From: Desulfosporosinus sp. Sb-LF
GTDB lineage: Bacteria > Bacillota > Desulfitobacteriia > Desulfitobacteriales > Desulfitobacteriaceae
Direction: 5' to 3'
DNA length: 64,000 bases
Assembly: GCF_004766055.1 (NCBI RefSeq)
Contig: NZ_SPQR01000006.1
Span: 62,001-126,000 of the forward strand
Shown: in pieces, positions 26,355-34,727 of the stretch
How the letters are laid out: the number at the start of each line of letters is the position of its first letter
How positions within the stretch are numbered: the stretch's first letter is position 1
The notes under the pieces: model-generated
Databases searched by the model: none
Seen by the model: the letters and a program-made list of their open reading frames with translations, nothing else
Told to the model about the DNA's origin: nothing
Position numbers and translations under genes: made by a program

Positions 26355-27163
26355 CAGTTGGCTTAGTGGCCCAAATCATAGAACAGATAGCACCAAAATC
26401 ATGGGCTGAGGATTGGGATAATGTCGGGTTGCTCGTCGGAAGCGGATCCGCCCCTATAGAACGCATTCTCCTTGCTTTAGATGGAACGTTAGAAGTGGTT
26501 GAAGAAGCCAAAGCTTTTGGAGCACAGCTCATTGTGGCACATCACCCTATCATCTTTCGCCCGCTAAAAAACTTGAGAGCGGATAATGCTGCAGCCCAAG
26601 TCCCGCTTCGACTTCTGCAGCATGGGATTGGATATTACGCTGCCCACACGAATTTAGATCAGTCCATCGTTTCTTCAAGCCAAGCCCTTGGCGAGGTCTT
26701 AGGACTGAAAAAAATGAAGACTTTTGAGGAAGGAGTCGAGCCACGTGGGTATGGGGTAAGCGGGTATCTAGAGCATCCTGAAAAGCTAGGAATTCTTTGG
26801 AAGAGCTTTTTGAGCAAACTACGCTCGTCAGATATTTATGCCCAGCCCTATGACCTAGCGGGTGTTCGACTTGCTGGAGAGTTAGAGAGAGTAGTACGTA
26901 AAGTGGTGATTGTCAATGGGAGTGGAAGCCGTTTTGTATCGAAGGCGTTGTTCAAAGGTGCAGACCTACTAATTACAGGGGATGTTGACCATCATACAGT
27001 CCTCGACGCACTTGAGGGAGGGATGGCTGTGGGCGATCTCGGACACTTTCTTACCGAGGCACCCATGCTTAAAGCAATGTATCATTACTTATCCACTGAG
27101 AAATCCCTACAGGGAATTGAAATTCGCGTGAGTTCGATCAATCGTTCGCCTTGGCAACTATGA
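26345..27163 (+). CDS. Nif3-like dinuclear metal centre protein (YqfO family)
   Basis: A 272-residue member of the Nif3/DUF34 family. Metal-binding residues are visible in LIVAHHPIIF, AAHTNLDQ and the C-terminal GDVDHHTVLDA with GDLGHFLTE. It lacks the large central insertion present in Bacillus YqfO. The family has been linked to GTP cyclohydrolase-like folds and metal handling, but the reaction is not settled. It is translationally coupled to trmK. Confidence 0.92.
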   Translation: MAVTVGLVAQIIEQIAPKSWAEDWDNVGLLVGSGSAPIERILLALDGTLEVVEEAKAFGAQLIVAHHPIIFRPLKNLRADNAAAQVPLRLLQHGIGYYAAHTNLDQSIVSSSQALGEVLGLKKMKTFEEGVEPRGYGVSGYLEHPEKLGILWKSFLSKLRSSDIYAQPYDLAGVRLAGELERVVRKVVIVNGSGSRFVSKALFKGADLLITGDVDHHTVLDALEGGMAVGDLGHFLTEAPMLKAMYHYLSTEKSLQGIEIRVSSINRSPWQL

Positions 27164-27183
27164 ATATTTGAAAATCCCGTATC

Positions 27184-27229
27184 AATTCAAGGATAATACA
27201 TAACTTTGTATGCGTATTATCCTTGAATT
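27184..27229. repeat. 16-bp perfect inverted repeat
   Basis: AATTCAAGGATAATAC and GTATTATCCTTGAATT are exact complements around a 14-base loop. No T run follows on either strand, so it is either a weak terminator or an operator. Confidence 0.7.
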
Positions 27230-27371
27230 AAGGGTTGGCAAACTTATCCCTTAAGCTATTGGTCTCATGGATCAAAGACATTAAACTCGTTATTTCTCCT
27301 TGATAGTTCAATTTTGTTTAATAAATTAGTATAATCGAGAAAAGTTTCTTTGTGAAAGTGGGCATTAGTGC

Positions 27372-27401
27372 TTGACAATATAATGTCGAATATTGTACTA
27401 T
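27372..27401 (+). promoter_or_regulatory. Candidate sigma-A promoter
   Basis: TTGACA at 27372-27377 and TACTAT at 27396-27401 are separated by 18 bases. It would drive the 52-residue gene at 27531. Confidence 0.5.
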
Positions 27402-27530
27402 AAATATGCGAAGAATAGTCAAAAAATTGAGTGTTTAAGAAGATTCTAATTCTCAAGCGTATTCTTTAGGTGTTTCGTTTCGTCTTAGACCTTAGTTAGG
27501 AATAAAGTTGAAGAGAGGAGAGTGATTAAC

Positions 27531-27689
27531 ATGATGATAAGCCGAACGGAAACTTTACGCATTGAGCGTGAAAAGGTTTTAACAAACTTAGCGGAAAATA
27601 ATGGAAGCCGCGTAAAGTGGTTAACTGCGTTGATGGACATTGATGATGAAATGGAACAAATGGCAGAAAAAGAGATAAAAGCTAATTAA
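27531..27689 (+). CDS. Small helical protein of unknown function
   Basis: A 52-residue, charged, probably all-helical protein beginning MMISRTETLRIEREKV and ending EKEIKAN. GAGAGGAG precedes the ATG by ten bases and codon use is normal for the region. No domain is recognised. It lies between nif3 and rnpB and may have its own promoter at 27372. Confidence 0.65.
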   Translation: MMISRTETLRIEREKVLTNLAENNGSRVKWLTALMDIDDEMEQMAEKEIKAN

Positions 27690-27703
27690 CCAATACTCTC
27701 CAT

Positions 27704-27732
27704 TTGACCAAAGTGCTTTTTTCTAGTAAGAT
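27704..27732 (+). promoter_or_regulatory. rnpB promoter
   Basis: TTGACC and TAAGAT are separated by 17 bases. The mature RNA would begin seven bases after the -10 box. Confidence 0.85.
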
Positions 27733-27738
27733 AATCAA

Positions 27739-28111
27739 GCGAAGCCAACTAGATGATCGCGGGGGTAAGGACCGAAAGGTCGCCTCTGAGGAAAGTCCGA
27801 GCTCCATAGGGCAAGGTGCTGGGTAACGCCCAGTGGGGGAAACCCCAAGGAAAGTGCAACAGAGAGATACCGCCTAATACTCCGCTTGAGTGTTAGGTAA
27901 GGGTGGAAAGGCGAGGTAAGAGCTCACCGGCAGTCAGGTGACTGACTGGCCATGTAAACCCCACCTGGAGCAAGACTGAATAGGGGAACTTTGAACGGCC
28001 CGTTTTTGTTCCCGGGTAAGGTCGCTAGAGGCCGTCGGTAACGGCGGTTCGAGATAGATGATCATCACCTCCATACGGAGGAACAGAACTCGGCTTATAG
28101 GTTGACTTCGC
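27739..28111 (+). ncRNA. rnpB: RNase P RNA (class A)
   Basis: The catalytic RNA for tRNA 5' maturation. The conserved P4 strand GAGGAAAGTCCGAGCTCC is present near the 5' end, with its partner ACAGAACTCGGCTTATAG near the 3' end. The GCAACAGAGA motif is present, as is the purine-rich GGTAAGAGCTCACCGG region of the specificity domain. Terminal strands GCGAAGCCAAC and GTTGACTTCGC pair. Length (about 373) fits class A. A promoter and a terminator flank it. Confidence 0.95.
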
Positions 28112-28131
28112 ATTATTTTCTGGGTTATAGG

Positions 28132-28168
28132 AAACTAGGGTTGTATAATAATGCAGCCCTAGTTTTTT
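28132..28168 (+). terminator. rnpB terminator
   Basis: AAACTAGGG and CCCTAGTTTTTT pair around a loop, with the T run as tail. Confidence 0.88.
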
Positions 28169-28589
28169 AAGTCACCTGTATATTATCTAGGCCATTCATG
28201 TTGATTCGCCGCAGAAAGGGCAACCGTTGAGGTTGTCCTTTCTTATCTTTTGGGTTTAAACCTCTAGTGCTATTTCTGAGCGATTGAGCATAGTTCAAAG
28301 CACTCAGTTCCTCCGGACTCAGTTCAATGTCTAAAACCCCTCTAACCGGAGGTTGAGATTCTTTATCCTGGGCAAAATCGGTAAACACAACGCTTCCCGT
28401 TAAATCGGGCATTCCATTCCCCATATATGGCTGGACTCCTGTAAGTGCAGTTCCTCCAAACTTATTGGGTCGGGAGTCTTTATGAAAATAACTAGTTAGA
28501 GGCTGAAGACGCCGCACTGAAGTTTTTACTGTGTCGTTGCAATAAGCAATTGTTTTCTCATCTAAAGTCGGATTTCTAATAGCACCAAA
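28167..28589 (-). pseudogene. C-terminal fragment of an unidentified protein
   Basis: The frame is open from a stop at 28590-28592 down to 28167 (141 codons). Coding character is present from the very first codons (FGAIRNPTLDEKTIAYCNDT), so it looks like the tail of a longer gene whose front is gone. An in-frame GTG at 28517 could still start a 116-residue product. The segment GNGMPDLTGSVVFTDFAQDK and RGVLDIELSPEEL faintly recall glucose/sorbosone dehydrogenases, but I am not confident. No ribosome binding site precedes the GTG. Confidence 0.5.
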
Positions 28590-28736
28590 TTAAGGTTGGG
28601 GAATCTGATGAAAACAATGCTTTATTTCGATAATTATGGAGGCGATAATATGCCACACAATAGAGGGAGGATCATGTTTAGGAGTGAGAGCTTTTCTTAG
28701 TTTTGAGTTTGGGGTAGATAAAACATGAGCGGGGGT

Positions 28737-28762
28737 AAACCCCGCTCTTTTTCGATCAGCGT
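28737..28762. terminator. Terminator hairpin
   Basis: GAGCGGGG and CCCCGCTC form a perfect 8-bp stem with T runs. It can end the minus-strand gene at 28768. Confidence 0.85.
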
Positions 28763-28767
28763 ACTTT

Positions 28768-28971
28768 TTAAAAAGGCATACGAGGTGTGAACTGCATACG
28801 GTTTGCTAGATCGGCAGGAGAGTTGATTCCCTTTTTAGCTAGGAAACGTTGCATCCCCAGGGGCATGTTTTGGGCTGGGTTAAGAAAATTCGCGTTTTCT
28901 TCTGCTCCAGGAACGAAACCTTCTGCAGGGGCTCCGTTTGGATTTAAGAAACGATTTCTTCCAAATAACAT
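28768..28971 (-). CDS. Small Asn/Pro-rich hypothetical protein
   Basis: A 67-residue protein beginning MLFGRNRFLNPNGAPAEGF and ending with NRMQFTPRMPF. GGGGAGGAG lies ten bases before the ATG, and a terminator follows at 28737, so it is very likely a real gene. It has no membrane segment and no recognised domain. A FLNP sequence occurs twice (FLNPNG, FLNPAQ). Confidence 0.7.
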   Translation of the reverse strand: MLFGRNRFLNPNGAPAEGFVPGAEENANFLNPAQNMPLGMQRFLAKKGINSPADLANRMQFTPRMPF

Positions 28972-29068
28972 AGTTTTGCCACTCCTCCCCTATCTTACTA
29001 ATACTTTCCATAATACACAATATTCGAATGTTACGATAATGGAACAAAATGGAATAGGTTATTAGGGT

Positions 29069-29176
29069 TTGGTTCAACAAGGAGGATGGGGGAAGTTTCC
29101 CGGTGAAAAAACGGATGAAGAGGTAACGAAGATCGTTGAAATGGTCCTTCATGGGAGTCAGCGGATGGAGAGCTGA
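29069..29176 (+). pseudogene. Short coding-like fragment
   Basis: A TTG-initiated frame of 35 residues includes GGWGKFPGEKTDEEVTKIVE and ends HGSQRMES. It looks protein-like but has no ribosome binding site, and an in-frame stop lies just upstream. It may be the end of a deleted gene. Confidence 0.3.
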
Positions 29177-29251
29177 TCAAACATTACATAGGTATCAACA
29201 AATTTATAAGGGATCTACTTTAGAGAAAAAAAGAAATAACTAAAATATGAA

Positions 29252-29299
29252 AATACCCCCTATGCACTTTGCATTGTTTGTAAAGTGCTGGGGGGTATT
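29252..29299 (+). terminator. Long hairpin, probable terminator
   Basis: AATACCCCC with GGGGGGTATT, and inner GCACTTT with AAAGTGC, form an extended stem with a weak T tail. Confidence 0.6.
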
Positions 29300-29394
29300 G
29301 TTGATCTTTAGTGGACCCGATACAGTCGTTGTCACGTCACCCTCGAATTTCCATAAGAATATAATAGTCCTATAAGAAACGGAGAGCATTCAGT

Positions 29395-30720
29395 ATGTTT
29401 GAAATACCTTCGAGACATTTTTTCCGTTACTACGAAATCCTTTCCGTGCTCATCCGACATGGCTTGGGTTATATGCTGTTCTCTGGGAATCTTAGGTCAA
29501 TGCAGGAGGAAAACTTAGTACTTGTTGGAGTGCATCTAAGAAATGCCTGCGCGGAACTTGGTCCAGCTTTTGTAAAAGTAGGACAATTAGCGAGTACACG
29601 ATCGGATCTTCTTCCACAACCCATTGTTCAAGAATTAGCGAAGCTCCAAGACCGGGTTCAGCCACTTTCCTTTGAGGTAGTGCGCCGAGTGGCTGAAGAA
29701 TCCTTACAGTCTCGCCTAGAGTCAGCCTATCATGAATTTGATCCTGTCCCTCTGGCGGCAGCGTCGATTGGGCAAGTCCATCAGGCTGTTCTGCACAATG
29801 GAGAAAGAGTGGCCGTGAAAGTGCAGCGTCCACACCTTCGTGAGACTGTTCAAACTGATTTGGAAATATTTGAGATCTTTGTCGATCAAATTGAACAGAG
29901 AACGCAGTGGGGAAGACGCTATCCTCTTCGCATACTGCTTGAGGAGTTTTCCAATACGATTAAGGGAGAACTGGATTTTGTAAATGAGGGGCGAAATGCC
30001 GAGAAACTAGCCAAAGTGTGCATAAGGGATCCCTATATTCTAATACCGAAGATTTACTGGGAATTTACGCAGCCCTCAGTGTTAACTATGGAGTATATTT
30101 CAGGGATTCCGTTACATCAAATTATAGGTTCTCAAGAGACCTCTTATGATGTTCATCGGATCGCCGATCGCTTAAGCAAAGTACTTCTCCAACAAATCCT
30201 TCTGGGGGACTGTTTTCACGGCGATCCTCATCCTGGCAATATTTTGATTTTACCTGAGGAAAAAATTGCCTTGCTTGATTTCGGGATAACAGGACATCTA
30301 ACCCGTACCATGAGGGGTCAGATTTTGTCACTAATGTCAGCACTGATCCGAGGAAATAATGCTTTGATTTTGGAGACGATTTCGCAAATGGGAATTGTAT
30401 CTGAGCAGGTTGACAAGCTGGCCTTCAAAACGGATATTTCTGCCTTACGTCATAAACATTTAAAAGGACCCTCGAAGAAACCGAAACTTACCATGGGTGA
30501 ATCTATTCAGGACTTTTTTAATATCATCTTTCGCCATGGAATTTATATTCCTTCTGAATTCATCCTCGTAGGTAAATCCTTGATAACCCTTGAGGGAATT
30601 CTTAATGAGTTGGATCCTACTTTAAGCCTGGTTGAACAAGCCAAGTTCTATAGCCGAAGGCTTATCTGTTGGAAGTTTGATCTGATGAATTTATGGGAAA
30701 GAATTTTGGGAACGAGGTAG
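29395..30720 (+). CDS. ABC1/UbiB-family atypical kinase
   Basis: The 441-residue protein carries the family hallmarks: KxGQ in GPAFVKVGQLASTRSDLL, the Ala-rich loop in PLAAASIGQVHQA, VAVKVQRP with the lysine, DCFHGDPHPGNILI (catalytic loop) and LLDFGITGHL (metal-binding DFG). UbiB/AarF/ADCK proteins support isoprenoid quinone biosynthesis or lipid homeostasis. The usual C-terminal membrane helices are not evident here. The ATG follows GGAGAG. In a menaquinone-using anaerobe the client pathway is uncertain. Confidence 0.9.
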   Translation: MFEIPSRHFFRYYEILSVLIRHGLGYMLFSGNLRSMQEENLVLVGVHLRNACAELGPAFVKVGQLASTRSDLLPQPIVQELAKLQDRVQPLSFEVVRRVAEESLQSRLESAYHEFDPVPLAAASIGQVHQAVLHNGERVAVKVQRPHLRETVQTDLEIFEIFVDQIEQRTQWGRRYPLRILLEEFSNTIKGELDFVNEGRNAEKLAKVCIRDPYILIPKIYWEFTQPSVLTMEYISGIPLHQIIGSQETSYDVHRIADRLSKVLLQQILLGDCFHGDPHPGNILILPEEKIALLDFGITGHLTRTMRGQILSLMSALIRGNNALILETISQMGIVSEQVDKLAFKTDISALRHKHLKGPSKKPKLTMGESIQDFFNIIFRHGIYIPSEFILVGKSLITLEGILNELDPTLSLVEQAKFYSRRLICWKFDLMNLWERILGTR

Positions 30721-30928
30721 ACTGACACGACTGTCTTACCAATATAATACAGTAGCATAAAGATAAGGAAAAATATAGAATCCTGTTTTTTACAGGGCTT
30801 ATTTTATGGGTGGTGAACCTCCATGGATGTGTTTGAATTCACCGATACTTTAGGGACGTATGATTGCTGTCTTCTCAATAACAATATCCACTATTTTAGC
30901 AGCGATAAGCGTGAAAGGCAGGGAGGAA

Positions 30929-31801
30929 ATGATCGAGGTTAAAGAACTGACTAAAGTTTACCGCGAAGGGCGTGGAATTTGGAACATTAGCTTTCAGATC
31001 GAGCCCGGAACAGCGTTCGGATTTCTCGGTCCGAATGGAGCAGGGAAGACTACGACCATCCGTCTTTTAATGGGATTTTTAAAGCCGGATTCGGGACTCA
31101 TAACGATCAATGGACATGATTGTTGGCAAGAAAAGACGGAGGTGAAGAAGATCGTCAGTTACCTTCCGGGTGAACTTCACTTCATTGAAAACTTAACAGG
31201 GACTGAGTTTTTAGACTTAATCGCGGGAATGCATGGCGATTATCCTCGCATAAAGAAGAATCAAGATTATTTTGTGAGTGCCCTCGACTTAGACTTAAGA
31301 ATACTCATTCGGAAGATGTCCAAAGGGACGAAGCAGAAGTTGGGGATAATTTCGGCCTTAATGTTGGATGCCATGGTGCTCGTCCTTGATGAACCGTCAT
31401 CAGGACTGGATCCCTTAATGCAAAAAGTGTTGGTCGATTTAATCCTAGAGGAAAAGAAAAAGGGGAAAACTTTATTTATGTCTTCCCACCAATTCGCGGA
31501 GATTGAACGCACGTGTGAGCAGGTTGGCATTATTCGAGAAGGGAAACTTCTAGCGGTTCAAAGTATTTCTCAGCTTAGAGAAGCTGAATATCAGACGTTC
31601 GAAATTGAAGTTGAAAGTGAGGATGCCGAGCTTCTAAAGCAGAGTCAGTTAAATTTTACCCCAATTCAGGGAGGACGTTTCGTCATCCGTGTAGCGGGTG
31701 AACTGGATAATCTATGGCTTGCTCTCGCTCAAGTTCGGGTCAAACGCTTTAGGCAACGTTCTCTGGAGTTAGAAGAAGCTTTTATGGATTTTTACCGGTA
31801 G
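30929..31801 (+). CDS. ABC transporter ATP-binding protein
   Basis: About 290 residues. Walker A is GPNGAGKTTT, the signature is MSKGTKQKLG and Walker B is LVLDEPSSGLDP, followed by the switch His in MSSHQFAEIERT. A C-terminal domain of about 80 residues follows, as in exporters of the YtrB/NatA type. ATG 30929 is chosen (start MIEVKELTKVY after AAAGGCAGGGAGG). The ORF extends to 30860, but that adds 23 residues without homologous character. It pairs with the permease 50 bases downstream. Confidence 0.9.
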   Translation: MIEVKELTKVYREGRGIWNISFQIEPGTAFGFLGPNGAGKTTTIRLLMGFLKPDSGLITINGHDCWQEKTEVKKIVSYLPGELHFIENLTGTEFLDLIAGMHGDYPRIKKNQDYFVSALDLDLRILIRKMSKGTKQKLGIISALMLDAMVLVLDEPSSGLDPLMQKVLVDLILEEKKKGKTLFMSSHQFAEIERTCEQVGIIREGKLLAVQSISQLREAEYQTFEIEVESEDAELLKQSQLNFTPIQGGRFVIRVAGELDNLWLALAQVRVKRFRQRSLELEEAFMDFYR

Positions 31802-31851
31802 TCGTTGTGTTTGACAGAGAGCCTTAGTTGCAAACTTAAGGTGGGGTGAAT

Positions 31852-32658
31852 ATGAATAGGGCATTGTTCCGGGCGATGTTTAAACAGTATCGAAAGAAAG
31901 TAGTTGCCATTTCGGTAGGAATTGTTCTTTATGAAGGACTCTTAACCTGGGTTTACCCTGTGATTGCAGAAAATCCGGGGGTTACGGAGATCGCAGAGTC
32001 CATCCCATGTGCGGTAAAGAGCGTGTTTGGGGTCCCTGAAAATGGTCGGACCGACACCTTTGAAGCCTTCATATCGGGCCAGTTTTTTGCGAGGATCTGG
32101 GTAATGATCATGGCATTATATGGAATACAAACAGCGAATTCCTTACTTGCCAAAATGGTGGATGATGGCTCCTTAGCCTTTCTTTTGTCCACGCCGGTAT
32201 CTCGAGGTGAGATTCTTTCAACTCAAACTGGAGTTTTGCTTAGCACAAACGCTATCCTAGTCGCTGCTACGATTGTCGGATTATATTTTGGCACCTTTTG
32301 TTCAGGGATTGAAATCGAACATGGTCGTTATATAGACTTAGGCCTCTTAGGACTTTCCTTTTTCTCGCTGATCGAAATTTATAGTCTATTTTTCTCGGCT
32401 TGGTTTGTCGAGGAAGAACGGGCTTTAACTTATGCGGCGGGGTTAACGCTGCTCTTTTACGGTCTGGATGTCGCTGGAGGACTCAGTGATAAATTATTTT
32501 GGTTAAAAAACCTTTCTCTCTTCCAATGGTTTCAGCCGCAAGAGGTACTAGAGGGAACAACAGACCCTGTATGGCCCATTATAGGGTTTAGTGTTGCTTC
32601 AGCGGTTCTTTGGTTCTTGACAAAAAAGGTATTTGATACAAAGGATCTAGCAATCTAA
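31852..32658 (+). CDS. ABC-2 type transporter permease
   Basis: A 268-residue membrane protein with about six hydrophobic segments, beginning MNRALFRAMFKQYRKKVVAI and including a typical ABC-2 motif region (LLSTPVSRGEILSTQ). It would form the membrane channel for the preceding ATPase. ATG 31852 follows AAGGTGGGGTGA; GTG 31846 falls inside that site. The substrate cannot be read from sequence. Relatives export drugs, ions or peptides. Confidence 0.87.
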   Translation: MNRALFRAMFKQYRKKVVAISVGIVLYEGLLTWVYPVIAENPGVTEIAESIPCAVKSVFGVPENGRTDTFEAFISGQFFARIWVMIMALYGIQTANSLLAKMVDDGSLAFLLSTPVSRGEILSTQTGVLLSTNAILVAATIVGLYFGTFCSGIEIEHGRYIDLGLLGLSFFSLIEIYSLFFSAWFVEEERALTYAAGLTLLFYGLDVAGGLSDKLFWLKNLSLFQWFQPQEVLEGTTDPVWPIIGFSVASAVLWFLTKKVFDTKDLAI

Positions 32659-33023
32659 AGGAATCTGCTCTTATAGATAACTTTTAGCTTATAAGTTGAA
32701 TATTAAAAGGCCTCAAAAGTGTAAACTTTCCGGGGCCTTTAAAGTGTCCATATCAACTTATCTTTTGACGTTTCTCACGGTACTCTACTCGTATATCTTG
32801 AGTCACGACGATGTTGAGAATATTGTTTTTGAGCATCTCGAAGCCCTTTACAAAAGTGGATTACTCAAAACGGATAGTCTCGATAAGAGCCTTGAGGAGA
32901 GACGGCAATCTTTTTAATTTTATGTTAAGTGTACTCTCTCCAATATTGGCATGGTATTTGCATAATTAAATTATAGAGGTCAAATTAGTGTAAACCGAAA
33001 AATTAAGATGATGGAGATGAATT
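32659..33023. other. Intergenic region with terminator and gene-like tail
   Basis: A terminator lies at 32705-32740. After it, a frame open to 32917 encodes DDVENIVFEHLEALYKSGLL and KSLEERRQSF, which looks like a protein tail. It has no start or ribosome binding site, so I read it as a possible remnant. Confidence 0.4.
32705..32740 (+). terminator. Terminator after the ABC operon
   Basis: AAAGGCC and GGCCTTT bracket an inner AAAGT/ACTTT pairing. Confidence 0.75.
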
Positions 33024-33815
33024 ATGAATAACAGGGAAATAGTTCATAGCATCAAAGATTATGTGCGAAATTATCAGGAGATAAACAAAACCGAATCTAA
33101 CTGGCGTGAACCAATTATAGGTTTTGCAAAGGCTAGTGATCCATTATTCCTTAAACTTAAAGAAATAGTCAGTCCAACCCATGCAACACCTAGTGAGTTA
33201 TTAGATGATGCAAAATCTGTAATAGTGTATTTCATCCCTTTTGAGACTGGAATTATTTTAAGTAATATTGATGAAGAAGAAAGTTCCAGGGAGTGGGATA
33301 TCGCATATATTGAGACGAATAATCTCATTTCGGGATTAACTCAAGATATGCATGATAAAATATTGCAAGCAGGATATAGGGCAACAAACATACCACCAAC
33401 CTACAATTACGATCAAGAAAAGTTGATTAGTGATTGGTCACATAGGAGCGTGGCTTATATTTCTGGTATCGGAACATTCGGTATGAATAATATGCTAATA
33501 ACCGAGAGTGGATGTTGTGGCAGACTTGGAAGCATAGTAACAAGTCTTGAACTTGAGCCATCTGAAAGAAAGGAAGTTGAAAATTGTTTATATAAGTTTA
33601 ATAAAAGTTGTATGAAATGTGCAGATAGATGTGTAAACAATGCTTTCATTAAAACAAATGAAAATTACACCTTCGATAGACACAACTGTAATGAACAGAT
33701 ATATGATAAAATAATTCCCGTTTATCCCAATGGACTTGGGGATACGTGTGGAAAGTGTATGTGCAAGGTTCCATGTTCTTTTACGAATCCTACCAAAAAT
33801 CTAATAGAGAAATAA
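33024..33815 (+). CDS. QueG-like 4Fe-4S protein
   Basis: The 263-residue protein resembles epoxyqueuosine-reductase-type iron-sulfur proteins: IIGFAKASDP near the N-terminus, and SVAYISGIGTFGMNNMLITE with GCCGRLGSIVTSLEL in the core. Two C-terminal Cys groups follow, CMKCADRCVNNAF and CGKCMCKVPC. It is shorter than true QueG (about 300-380) and lacks the clear cobalamin-binding part, so the reaction is uncertain. It may be a reductase related to QueG or to corrinoid-activating proteins. Codon use is markedly more AT-rich than neighbours, suggesting transfer. The ATG follows GGAGATGA. Confidence 0.78.
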   Translation: MNNREIVHSIKDYVRNYQEINKTESNWREPIIGFAKASDPLFLKLKEIVSPTHATPSELLDDAKSVIVYFIPFETGIILSNIDEEESSREWDIAYIETNNLISGLTQDMHDKILQAGYRATNIPPTYNYDQEKLISDWSHRSVAYISGIGTFGMNNMLITESGCCGRLGSIVTSLELEPSERKEVENCLYKFNKSCMKCADRCVNNAFIKTNENYTFDRHNCNEQIYDKIIPVYPNGLGDTCGKCMCKVPCSFTNPTKNLIEK

Positions 33816-34422
33816 GGTCAATAACCAGGAAAGATGATTGATGGGAAGCAGTCGTCTTGCTAGTGCGACAGATAAATGTAGTCGACAAATAGTTGATATG
33901 GCAAAAACATTGTCTGAATTACGTGTCCGGTAAATGAGTAAGAAAGTCTTATATTTACTGACATAGTTAAACTCAGCTAAATCCCATCGTCATTTCTGCC
34001 GAGATTAAAAGGTTAGAAGGGGGGGTATTTACCTGTGCGGGTGTGTGACGGAAAGCTTTCATGTGGAGCAGAGCAAAAGGTGGGATAATATCAAAACCTT
34101 ACCTAATGCTATTGTTTATCGGATACAAGCGTGTTTTTGGGTTAAATAGCAAGGAAATTTGTTAATTGTTAGAGATCAATAAACTGATAACAAAAATCTA
34201 TTTTCGGAAAGGCGTTACTTTGTTCGGGGAATTAGAAAATACACCTTAAATTCAGTCCCACATGAGCTACTCTCTATTGCCTATGTTGCTAATACTATTT
34301 GTTTGTTTTGCGTGGAGGTATCTGCCTGTAGAAGAGGGAGCCTTTCGCCTCTCCATACTCCAGAAACAGTTCAAACGCTTGATGTAACTCCCTCTGATAA
34401 AAAGGTTATTGGAGGTTTTATT
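33816..34422. other. Long intergenic region
   Basis: 607 bases between the QueG-like gene and a frameshifted small gene. I found no gene, RNA motif or strong hairpin. An upstream extension of the next frame (34303-34422) has no coding character. Confidence 0.5.
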
Positions 34423-34642
34423 ATGGAAAGGGAACTGCATACCGATGTATATTTATACACTTCTATGCAAGCGAGAATTGTTCTTTCCATAACCCAGCAA
34501 ACCCCAAGGCCAGAGCGTGTTATAATTCAGTTTACAGGTTGGTTCCGCATTATATTCTGTGCCCGTTTCTGCCGGTCGAGTGCATATTGAGAGTATTGAG
34601 TGGAACCATATAAAGTATATAGAGCTAGAAAAAGGGATGTAA
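34423..34642 (+). pseudogene. Frameshifted small gene
   Basis: The ATG has GGAGG seven bases upstream. The frame reads MERELHTDVYLYTSMQARIV and continues to about RVIIQFTG. The coding sense then moves to another frame around 34530: VGSALYSVPVSAGRVHIESI, ending IELEKGM. One inserted or deleted base near 34528-34532 would join them into a protein of about 73 residues. The family is not recognised. A sequencing error is the alternative. Confidence 0.45.
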
Positions 34643-34727
34643 TTTGTAAAAATATTTGATATAGTATGATAGCATGGGAGGAAGCTTTCTGTGGCGAAAA
34701 TGGAATGAAAAGAGGGTGGTATTAGTA

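Larger units (their letters stand above)
27164..27530. other. Intergenic region with inverted repeat and promoter
   Basis: No gene is seen. It contains a 16-bp inverted repeat (27184-27229) without a U tract and a candidate sigma-A promoter at 27372-27401. The rest is AT-rich. Confidence 0.5.
28972..29394. other. Intergenic region before the UbiB-like gene
   Basis: It contains a 35-codon open frame at 29069-29176 and a long imperfect hairpin at 29252-29299. Otherwise nothing is evident. Confidence 0.5.

Noticed and set aside
28657-28700. A 17-codon frame MPHNRGRIMFRSESFS with a GGAGG site
   Set aside because: Too short to support as a gene, and no context favours a leader peptide.
32696-32917. 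73-codon open frame after the ABC permease
   Set aside because: It begins inside a terminator hairpin and lacks a start site. Only its last 37 codons look protein-like, so at most it is a remnant.
34303-34422. Upstream extension of the frameshifted small gene
   Set aside because: Composition is not coding-like, and a strong Shine-Dalgarno sits at the internal ATG 34423.
33816-34422. Searched for a riboswitch (cyclic-di-GMP or other) ahead of the chemoreceptor
   Set aside because: None of the conserved core motifs could be found by eye.
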